Source of the DNA: Flavobacteriales bacterium
GTDB taxonomy: Bacteria > Bacteroidota > Bacteroidia > UBA10329
DNA: 5,484 nucleotides
NCBI GenBank assembly: GCA_003456455.1
Contig: DMRV01000182.1
Location: 1-5,484, forward strand
Direction of reading: 5' to 3'
This document shows positions 1 through 5,484 of the stretch, piece after piece. The notes beneath the pieces are model-generated. The model made no database searches and was not told the origin of the DNA. It saw nothing but the letters and a program-made list of their open reading frames with translations. The position numbers and the translations under genes are program-made. Every line of letters starts with the position of its first letter. The first letter of the stretch is position 1.

Positions 1-942
1 TACCCTTCAACACATGGTGTATTTGAAGAGTCAATTCAAGAAGTAACCAAAATTATTCATGATAATGGAGGTCAGGTTTACATGGATGGTGCAAATATGA
101 ATGCTCAGGTAGGTCTTACCTCTCCTGGTTTGATTGGAGCTGATGTTTGCCACCTTAATCTGCATAAAACGTTTGCTATTCCTCATGGAGGTGGAGGTCC
201 TGGAATGGGGCCAATTGGTGTTGCTAAGCACTTAGCTCCATTCTTGCCGGGTCATTCGGTAGTTCCAATGGGAGGAAGTCAGCCTATTTCGGCTGTTTCG
301 GCTGCGCCTTGGGGTAGCTCACTCATTCTTCTTATTTCTTACGGATACATTAAAATGCTAGGCGCTGTTGGTGTGAGAAAGAGTACGGAATATGCAATTC
401 TTAATGCTAATTATCTTAAAGTGAAATTGGAAGCGTACTATAATATTCTCTACAGCGGCAAGCACAATACAGTGGCGCATGAGATGATTCTTGATTGTAG
501 AGATTTCAAGAAGAATTCAGGGGTGGAAGCGGGAGATATTGCCAAGCGATTAATGGATTATGGTTACCACGCACCAACAGTTTCTTTCCCGGTTGCGGGA
601 ACGTTAATGGTAGAACCAACTGAAAGTGAATCGAAAGCCGAGTTAGACAAGTTCATTTCTGCTATGATAGCCATCCGTAAAGAGGTAGCCGAAGTTGAGA
701 GTGGAGAGGCTGATGTAACAGATAACGTGCTACTTAATGCCCCGCATACGTGTAAAATGGTGGTTTCTGATAACTGGAACCATGTTTATTCGAGAGAGAA
801 AGCTTCTTTTCCATTGCCGTATATTGCAGAATCTAAATTCTGGCCATCTGTTGGTCGTGTAGATAATGCGCGTGGCGATAGGAATCTTATATGTACGTGC
901 CCAAGCACAGAGGAATACACAGAGGAAACAGCAGCAGTTTAA
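1..942 (+). CDS. gcvP: Glycine dehydrogenase (decarboxylating), P-protein, C-terminal part
   Basis: This is the 3' part (313 residues) of the PLP-dependent P-protein of the glycine cleavage system. The enzyme decarboxylates glycine and passes the aminomethyl group to the lipoyl arm of GcvH in the cytoplasm. The frame is open from base 1, so the gene begins upstream; the ATG at 82 lies inside the conserved core and is not the start. Visible family motifs are YPSTHGVFEE at residues 1-10, MDGANMNAQVGLTSPG at 28-43, the PLP-binding lysine K56 in HLNLHKTF, the glycine-rich HGGGGPGMGPIG just after it, then DIAKRLMDYGYHAPT, VEPTESES and the C-terminal KFWPSVGRVDNARGDRNL. Full-length P-proteins have roughly 950 residues, so about two thirds is missing to the left. 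No frameshift or missing key residue is seen in the visible part. A hairpin terminator follows the stop codon, so it is probably the last gene of its transcript. Identity is essentially certain. Confidence 0.97.
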   Translation, partial: YPSTHGVFEESIQEVTKIIHDNGGQVYMDGANMNAQVGLTSPGLIGADVCHLNLHKTFAIPHGGGGPGMGPIGVAKHLAPFLPGHSVVPMGGSQPISAVSAAPWGSSLILLISYGYIKMLGAVGVRKSTEYAILNANYLKVKLEAYYNILYSGKHNTVAHEMILDCRDFKKNSGVEAGDIAKRLMDYGYHAPTVSFPVAGTLMVEPTESESKAELDKFISAMIAIRKEVAEVESGEADVTDNVLLNAPHTCKMVVSDNWNHVYSREKASFPLPYIAESKFWPSVGRVDNARGDRNLICTCPSTEEYTEETAAV

Positions 943-964
943 TTACTTTAAAAGTGTTTTTGTC

Positions 965-1004
965 GTAGCGGTGTCATTTGTTAATGATGCCGCTACTTTT
1001 TTTT
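965..1004 (+). terminator. Rho-independent terminator after gcvP
   Basis: A 14-bp stem (965-978 with 983-996, including two adjacent G-U wobble pairs) closes a 4-base TGTT loop and is followed directly by eight T residues at 997-1004. It starts 22 bases after the gcvP stop codon and fits a strong intrinsic terminator. It separates gcvP transcription from the secreted-protein genes downstream. Confidence 0.88.
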
Positions 1005-1012
1005 GAGTTTAA

Positions 1013-1020
1013 TATCTTTA
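1013..1020 (+). promoter_or_regulatory. Possible Bacteroidota -7 promoter element for the 1049 gene
   Basis: TATCTTTA matches the Bacteroidota primary-sigma -7 consensus TAnnTTTG except at the last base. It lies just after the gcvP terminator and 28 bases before the ATG at 1049, which would give a short leader. I find no convincing -33 TTG at the usual spacing, because the terminator stem and T-run occupy that stretch. The position is logical but the match alone is weak. Confidence 0.3.
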
Positions 1021-1048
1021 TGAAAATTTAACAAGCAATCGAATTAAT

Positions 1049-2062
1049 ATGAAACAAACTTACCTATGGCTGTTTACAGCAATGTTACTTACCCAATTTG
1101 CTTCAGCACAAAACGACACGCTTCTTTGGGAAGATTTTGAGGCTGAAACCATCGATTACATTGAACTTGAATACCCAAATGGAGACGCGAATCTGTACCC
1201 TATCTGGTTAAATTTCGACATTGATGGAGTAGGTGATGGAAGTGGTTCTGCCACAGAAAGACCTGACGAATGGTTTCTTTCATTTGGATTTGCTGATGTT
1301 GATACAACAAACACAGTTTTAGCAAGTAACTCGTGGCTTCAAGGAGAAGTCGATGGTGCAGAAAACTGGATTATTACACCACGCATTCACATACAGGATA
1401 ACCAAGCCAACTTGTATTGGAAGTCCGCGCCCTTTCAGCTGCCGCGATATATGGATGGTTATCAAGTGTTGGTTTCTAAAACCGATAATTTTGAAACCAG
1501 TTTTACAGATACTCTAGCTGTTTTTGCTGAGTTTGATGGAGATGCAACCACGGATGTTGAAGACACATTGACTTATACCTTTACAGAGGGAATAATGCAC
1601 ACCGAGCTTCAATTTGACCCTGATGATAGAACCCGACACACGGGTGTTCTTCAACAATGGGAAGCTTCGCTTGCTGCTTATCAAGGGCAAGATATTTTTA
1701 TAGCATTCAGACATCAGAGCAATGACGATAATCTAATCTCGATTGATGATATTCTTGTCCTTGGAAATGGTTCGGTTGGTATTGAAGAAAATAGTTCTGA
1801 ATTCTTGTTTGGGGTTTATCCAAATCCAGCCTCTGTAAACCAAAATATAACGCTAGAGTATGAGTTGAAATCGCGCTCGCAGGTCTCCTATTCCATTCTC
1901 AGTATTGATGGAAAAGTGCTGAAGGAAATTGCTGGACACACGCAACTGGCAGGAGCGCATCGTTCTTCCGTTGATATATCTGCCCTTGCCCGAGGCACGT
2001 ATTTCGTCCAGCTTAGGGTTAATAATCATGTTTACAACGACCGATTATTTGTTGTAAATTAA
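1049..2062 (+). CDS. Secreted choice-of-anchor-J-like protein with T9SS type A sorting domain
   Basis: A 337-residue exported protein of unknown specific function. Residues 1-20 form a Sec signal peptide: K2, a hydrophobic stretch with LFTAMLL, and probable cleavage at ASA|QN. Residues about 25-239 resemble the choice-of-anchor J (cleaved-adhesin-like jelly-roll) family. It opens with LLWEDFE, has an acidic glycine loop at 57-66 (DIDGVGDGSG, resembling a calcium-binding loop), the hallmark NWIITP at 106-111, and closes with SIDDILVLG at 231-239. After a GIEEN linker (244-248) comes a T9SS type A sorting domain, about 253-337, with YPNP at 257-260, a central DG, LARGTYFVQL and the terminal LFVVN. 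The sorting domain would direct export through the outer membrane, with cleavage and surface attachment or release. No catalytic motif is visible. The ATG is chosen because it places the signal peptide exactly at the N-terminus; there is no Shine-Dalgarno sequence. Domain family and secretion route are well supported, biological role is not. Confidence 0.9.
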   Translation: MKQTYLWLFTAMLLTQFASAQNDTLLWEDFEAETIDYIELEYPNGDANLYPIWLNFDIDGVGDGSGSATERPDEWFLSFGFADVDTTNTVLASNSWLQGEVDGAENWIITPRIHIQDNQANLYWKSAPFQLPRYMDGYQVLVSKTDNFETSFTDTLAVFAEFDGDATTDVEDTLTYTFTEGIMHTELQFDPDDRTRHTGVLQQWEASLAAYQGQDIFIAFRHQSNDDNLISIDDILVLGNGSVGIEENSSEFLFGVYPNPASVNQNITLEYELKSRSQVSYSILSIDGKVLKEIAGHTQLAGAHRSSVDISALARGTYFVQLRVNNHVYNDRLFVVN

Positions 2063-2113
2063 TTGTTATGCCTGTAACTGTCTTTCAGGGTCAGTATAGA
2101 TGGGCGAGTTTAT

Positions 2114-2121
2114 TATCTTAG
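2114..2121 (+). promoter_or_regulatory. Possible Bacteroidota -7 promoter element for the 2173 gene
   Basis: TATCTTAG resembles the -7 consensus TAnnTTTG (two mismatches). It lies in the 110-base gap between the genes at 1049 and 2173, leaving a leader of roughly 45 bases. No good -33 TTG is found at proper spacing. There is no hairpin plus T-run terminator in this gap, so read-through from the gene at 1049 is an equally good explanation for expression of the gene at 2173. Confidence 0.28.
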
Positions 2122-2172
2122 CGCTCTCATTTTGAGGAATAAAATCTAATTATTTACCAAATTAATACTAAA

Positions 2173-3987
2173 ATGAAAAAAATCTACGTTTCAATGCTTG
2201 CTTTGATGACGGGGTTTGGGGCAACCGCTCAGTCGGTGTATGTTCCAATGCAATTGTCAAAAACAACTAGCCCTGAGGTGTCTCTTGAGCAACCTATTGT
2301 ACCACCCTCAGTGGTAGCTACTGGAGATACTATCAACCAACTTTACTACGATTTTTCCACTCCAGCTAATTGGACGTTTGGAAACGTTGGAACGGCTACT
2401 GGTAGTTGGGTTATTGGTACTGCAGGTCCTGCTGGAGACTTCCCAATCGATCCTATTGAATCTACTACCGCTAGTAACGGGTTTGCACTATATGACTCAG
2501 ATTTATATTGCGGAATTGATGATGCATACGTTCAACTCGCAAACCCAGTTGACCTCTCTGGTCAAAGTTCTGTTGCGGTGCAGTTTCAACAATTCTATAG
2601 AAACTTCCAAGGTCAATCATTCCTTGAGGTAAGTATAGACGGTACAACATGGACCGCTTATGAGGTCAATGCCGGACTCGTTGTTAATGGATCAACGCCT
2701 AACCCAGACAATGCTCAAGTGAACATTTCAAGTGTTGCAGCAAACGAATCTCAAGTGTGGATTCGATTCCGTTATGAAGGCGGATGTGATTATGCGTGGA
2801 TGGTGGATGATGTTGCGTTTGTTGAAGGAGCATCAGATGATTTAATTCTAGATAAGGTATTCTACGGAGACGTGGTTAACGACTGGGAATATGCTATTAC
2901 CCCGTCTGCTCAAACTGTTCCAGTTTATCTTGGAGCAATTGTAACTAATAATGGAGGGAGCCAAGCTACTAACGTAGTTTGTAACTACGACATCACGTTG
3001 GGAGGAACATCCGTTAATTCAGGTTCATTTCCAATTGGTGCTGGAGCGATTGCTCCAGCTGTATCAGATACAGGATGGTATGATACTGGTTATACTCCTT
3101 CAACAGTTGGAGAATATGTTGTAACGTACTCCATTACAGCGGACGCAACGGATGAAACTCCAGCTGACAATGATGCGTCTGTTACATTTGAAACTTCTGA
3201 GTATGAATGGTCTCATGAGAGAGAAGATTTATGGGATGATGAGTATGGAGGCTATATTGTTTCTGCCACGGATCAAACATTAATAGAATATTCTCAAGGT
3301 AGTTTGTTTGTGCCTGTAGTTGGTGCTGACCTCTATGCAATCAAAGTGTCTTTTGGTTCTTTAACATCTGCGTCTACTAGTACTCCACTTGCTCTTACCG
3401 TAGAGGTGCATGAGACTGGTGCTAACATCCAAGATATAGTTGATTCTGAAATTCAGGCTGCAGATATTACTTCTACAGGATGGCAAACCTTTGTTTTGGA
3501 TGACCCAATCCCCTTAACAGCTGGAACTGGTTATATCTTGGCTGTAACTACTCCAGGAGGTGACGATGTGATGTATCTTGACGGATGGGGTCTTGATGAC
3601 GATTTTGGTGCGGCAAATTATGGTCCTTTTGGCACTGGAGGTGCTGAAAACTGGTACAGTGGTTGGGATTATTCTTCAGCTATTCGTGCAGTGTTTGACC
3701 CAAACATAACAGGAATTGAGGAAAACGAAGATGTATCTGGTGTTATTATTTACCCAAATCCAACAACGGATAACTTGAACATTAACTTTGTTTCAAAGGA
3801 AGATCAAAACGTTACAATTAACGTAATTGGTGTTGATGGTGCGTTGGTGTTCTCTGAAAACTTGACTACGAAAATTGGTCAAGCTTCTAGAACAACTGTT
3901 GATTTTACAAACCTTGCTAAAGGAATCTACATGGTTCAATTGGTAGGTTCAAACGCTTCTCTTACACAAAGAGTTGTAGTTCAGTAA
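2173..3987 (+). CDS. Secreted multidomain beta protein with T9SS type A sorting domain
   Basis: A 604-residue exported protein of unknown function. The signal peptide is residues 1-19 or 1-20 (MKKIYV start, hydrophobic core, cleavage near GATAQ|S). A proline/serine/threonine-rich linker precedes a choice-of-anchor-J/MAM-like jelly roll from about 57 (LYYDFSTPANW) to 219, ending with AWMVDDVAFVEG. Residues 223-343 look like a CARDB/Ig-like domain (TNNGG near 258-262, TVGEYVVTYS, then DNDASVTF). Residues about 344-510 form a third beta-rich, acidic domain I cannot name, with HEREDLWDDEYGG and, later, DGWGLDDDFG. A GIEEN linker (514-518) leads into the T9SS type A sorting domain with YPNP at 527-530, TTVDF, LAKGIYMVQL and the terminal RVVVQ. 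The expected location is the cell surface or the medium. The next gene is a paralogue. No catalytic residues are evident, so adhesion or structural use is only a guess. The start is fixed by the signal peptide; no Shine-Dalgarno sequence is present. Confidence 0.92.
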   Translation: MKKIYVSMLALMTGFGATAQSVYVPMQLSKTTSPEVSLEQPIVPPSVVATGDTINQLYYDFSTPANWTFGNVGTATGSWVIGTAGPAGDFPIDPIESTTASNGFALYDSDLYCGIDDAYVQLANPVDLSGQSSVAVQFQQFYRNFQGQSFLEVSIDGTTWTAYEVNAGLVVNGSTPNPDNAQVNISSVAANESQVWIRFRYEGGCDYAWMVDDVAFVEGASDDLILDKVFYGDVVNDWEYAITPSAQTVPVYLGAIVTNNGGSQATNVVCNYDITLGGTSVNSGSFPIGAGAIAPAVSDTGWYDTGYTPSTVGEYVVTYSITADATDETPADNDASVTFETSEYEWSHEREDLWDDEYGGYIVSATDQTLIEYSQGSLFVPVVGADLYAIKVSFGSLTSASTSTPLALTVEVHETGANIQDIVDSEIQAADITSTGWQTFVLDDPIPLTAGTGYILAVTTPGGDDVMYLDGWGLDDDFGAANYGPFGTGGAENWYSGWDYSSAIRAVFDPNITGIEENEDVSGVIIYPNPTTDNLNINFVSKEDQNVTINVIGVDGALVFSENLTTKIGQASRTTVDFTNLAKGIYMVQLVGSNASLTQRVVVQ

Positions 3988-4008
3988 TTGAACTTTATTT
4001 GTAAAGTG

Positions 4009-4040
4009 AAAGGCCGACTCTGCAAAGAGTCGGCCTTTTT
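4009..4040 (+). terminator. Rho-independent terminator with GCAA tetraloop
   Basis: A perfect 13-bp stem (4009-4021 with 4026-4038) with a GC-rich centre closes on a GCAA loop, a GNRA-type tetraloop known for stability. A T-run at 4036-4040 overlaps the foot of the stem. It begins 22 bases after the stop codon of the gene at 2173. The A residues at the 5' foot would give a short T-run on the other strand too, but no minus-strand gene is present to use it. Confidence 0.93.
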
Positions 4041-4053
4041 CGTTTGCAGTTTT

Positions 4054-4088
4054 TTGTGAGAAATTTTGTGTCAAAAAAGTTAAATTCG
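4054..4088 (+). promoter_or_regulatory. Weak promoter candidate for the 4116 gene
   Basis: Because a strong terminator precedes the gene at 4116, a promoter is expected between 4041 and 4115. The best candidate I see is TTG at 4054-4056 with TAAATTCG at 4081-4088, the latter one mismatch from TAnnTTTG. The 24-base spacer is longer than usual for this phylum. TAATTTCT at 4093-4100, with TTG at 4066-4068, is an alternative with the same spacing. The region is AT-rich, so chance matches are likely. Confidence 0.22.
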
Positions 4089-4115
4089 TCTGTAATTTCT
4101 AAAACACCCATAAAT

Positions 4116-5484
4116 ATGAAAAACCTATACCTCGTGCTGGCATGTTTGTTAATCGGAACATCGTCAGCTTTTAGCCAATTGAAGCCCAATAACATACCAG
4201 TTCATGCGCAGCAACAAGCGGTAAATCAGTATAATGATATTCCCGATGCGCAGGCTGTTAGGTCAAATGATGCTAGTCCCGTAACTACTTTAAGTAGAGG
4301 AGGGTCGGCAAATCTTTGGGAAGAAGACTTTGGTGGTGGATTTCCAAATGGTTGGGTTTCTGACGATGCTTCGGGAATTAATCCGTGGAAATGGTCGACA
4401 AACGGATCTCACGGAAACTTTAACGATAGCCAAGGTGCTGATTATGATGACCCAATTAGCTCTACAACTGCTGGAAATGGTTTCTTAATCAATGATCCAG
4501 ATTCTGCAAATCAATTTACATACGGTCAGCCTTCAGGCACAACGTATCAATATCTTGACTCTTATTTTGCTACTACAGAAATTGATCTTGGCGCTTCTTA
4601 CCCAAGTCTTTTGTTAGAATTTGAACAGAGTTTTAGGTTGAACAACAGTGTTGATATGATTGTGCAGGTTAGTTCAGATTCAACTAACTGGACCGATTAT
4701 ACTGTTCAGGGCAACGTAGCAAATAACGCTGGTTCAGATGATCCAGACTTGGTTAGCATTAATATTACTGGAGCGGTAGGTACATCCGAAACGCTTTTCC
4801 TAAGAATTGGTTGGTCTGCCCGTGTTTACTTCTGGATGATTGATGATATGCGCATTATTGAAGGTTTAGGTAACGACCTTGCTATGACAGATGTTTGGCA
4901 CGGAGATATTAATAACGCGTTTGAATATCAACAAATTCCTTTGGCACAATCCCAAGAGGTAATTATTGGAGCTGCATGTTTCAATCAAGGAGGAACCGCT
5001 CAGCCTAACGCGGTTTATACGTATGATATTTCTGATGGTAGTGGTTCTGTAGATTCAGGTACTTTTCCTGCAGATAACAATTCTATCGTTTCAACTGGAG
5101 CAGACACCACATGGTATGCAACAGGATTTGTACCTGCTACGGTGGGCGATTATACTGTTACGGTTTCGGTTGCATCAGATTCTACAGATGAATTGCTGAC
5201 GAACAACGAAGCAGAATCTTTTTTCAAGATGACAGATAATATTTACGCTCATGATGATGAAGACAATATTGAACTTATAGTGTACGGTGGAGATGTAGAC
5301 GGTACTACAACTGCAAATGAATTCAAAATGGGACTGTATTATGAGGTTACAGCTGCGGCTAACCTTACTGCCGTGCAGGTTGCGTTTGGTAGACTTACTA
5401 CTACTACAGCTTGTATTATTGAGGTATTTGAGGCAGGTGACCTTGATAACGCACTCGTAACCGAGGTGTACGATATTTTACCAG
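4116..5484 (+). CDS. Secreted multidomain protein, paralogue of the 2173 gene, 3' end outside window
   Basis: An open frame of 456 codons runs off the right edge without a stop. Residues 1-20 are a Sec signal peptide (MKNLYLVLACLLIG, cleavage near AFS|Q). Residues 21-65 are a polar Q/N-rich linker. A choice-of-anchor-J-like domain follows from LWEEDFGGGFPNGW (67-80) to FWMIDDMRIIEG (239-250), then a CARDB/Ig-like domain (about 254-370). After that comes the start of the same unnamed beta domain found in the gene at 2173. The two proteins align without gaps from W240 to A366 here against W209 to A335 there, and SSTTAGNGF is shared with STTASNGF. By analogy, some 170-180 more residues ending in a T9SS sorting domain should lie to the right, but that end is not visible. 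It has its own transcription unit, since a strong terminator lies upstream. The start is fixed by the signal peptide; no Shine-Dalgarno sequence is present. Function is unknown. Confidence 0.9.
   Translation, partial: MKNLYLVLACLLIGTSSAFSQLKPNNIPVHAQQQAVNQYNDIPDAQAVRSNDASPVTTLSRGGSANLWEEDFGGGFPNGWVSDDASGINPWKWSTNGSHGNFNDSQGADYDDPISSTTAGNGFLINDPDSANQFTYGQPSGTTYQYLDSYFATTEIDLGASYPSLLLEFEQSFRLNNSVDMIVQVSSDSTNWTDYTVQGNVANNAGSDDPDLVSINITGAVGTSETLFLRIGWSARVYFWMIDDMRIIEGLGNDLAMTDVWHGDINNAFEYQQIPLAQSQEVIIGAACFNQGGTAQPNAVYTYDISDGSGSVDSGTFPADNNSIVSTGADTTWYATGFVPATVGDYTVTVSVASDSTDELLTNNEAESFFKMTDNIYAHDDEDNIELIVYGGDVDGTTTANEFKMGLYYEVTAAANLTAVQVAFGRLTTTTACIIEVFEAGDLDNALVTEVYDILP

Noticed and set aside
82..84. 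ATG as the start of a 286-residue gcvP-like gene
   Set aside because: The same frame is open to base 1 and the residues before the ATG (YPSTHGVFEE) are conserved P-protein sequence, so this methionine is internal.
31..231. Minus-strand open frame of 66 codons
   Set aside because: It lies wholly inside the conserved PLP-binding core of gcvP and encodes no recognisable protein; it is a shadow frame.
1514..1714. Minus-strand open frame of 66 codons
   Set aside because: It is antisense to the anchor-J-like domain of the gene at 1049 and has no separate coding signal.
2071..2089. CCTG...CAGG inverted repeat after the gene at 1049
   Set aside because: The stem is only 4 bp with an 11-base loop and no T-run, too weak to call a terminator.
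2378..2632. Second plus-strand frame of 84 codons
   Set aside because: It is leucine/valine-rich out-of-frame translation of the beta-domain coding region of the gene at 2173.
4137..4145. Possible lipoprotein box (VLAC) in the signal peptide of the gene at 4116
   Set aside because: C10 comes too early, is followed by more hydrophobic residues (LLIG), and the -2 position is leucine; an ordinary signal peptidase I site at AFS|Q fits better.
3995..4195. Minus-strand open frame of 66 codons
   Set aside because: It runs through the terminator hairpin and the signal-peptide region of the gene at 4116 and resembles no known protein.
1..5484. CRISPR array, tRNA/rRNA, insertion sequence or phage genes
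   Set aside because: No spaced direct repeats, no transposase or integrase motifs and no RNA-gene signatures were seen; the sequence is almost fully explained by four genes and short intergenic gaps.

Overview
The window looks like chromosomal DNA of a member of the Bacteroidota, most likely a flavobacterium-type organism. The reasons are: at least two secreted proteins ending in a type A sorting domain of the type IX secretion system (T9SS), which is confined to this phylum; start codons preceded by AT-rich leaders with no Shine-Dalgarno sequence; and -7-like promoter elements resembling the phylum's TAnnTTTG. The DNA is moderately AT-rich. I saw no RNA genes, mobile elements, CRISPR arrays or phage genes.

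Layout, all genes on the + strand. (1) Positions 1-942 are the C-terminal third of glycine dehydrogenase (GcvP, P-protein of the glycine cleavage system), cut by the left edge and closed by a strong hairpin terminator. (2) Positions 1049-2062 encode a 337-residue secreted protein: signal peptide, one choice-of-anchor-J-like beta domain, and a T9SS sorting domain. (3) Positions 2173-3987 encode a 604-residue secreted multidomain protein: signal peptide, choice-of-anchor-J-like domain, CARDB/Ig-like domain, a third beta-rich domain I cannot name, and a T9SS sorting domain. A very stable terminator with a GCAA tetraloop follows. (4) From 4116 to the right edge runs an open reading frame of at least 456 residues that is a clear diverged paralogue of gene 3. 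It has the same domain order and its C-terminus lies outside the window.

GcvP is a housekeeping enzyme that happens to be the neighbour. The other three genes form a small cluster of exported proteins that probably cross the inner membrane by Sec and the outer membrane by T9SS, ending on the cell surface or outside the cell. No catalytic residues are recognisable in them; adhesion, matrix or surface-layer roles are possible but unproven. The most interesting signal is the tandem paralogue pair and its unnamed third domain. I do not see an obviously new biological system here.
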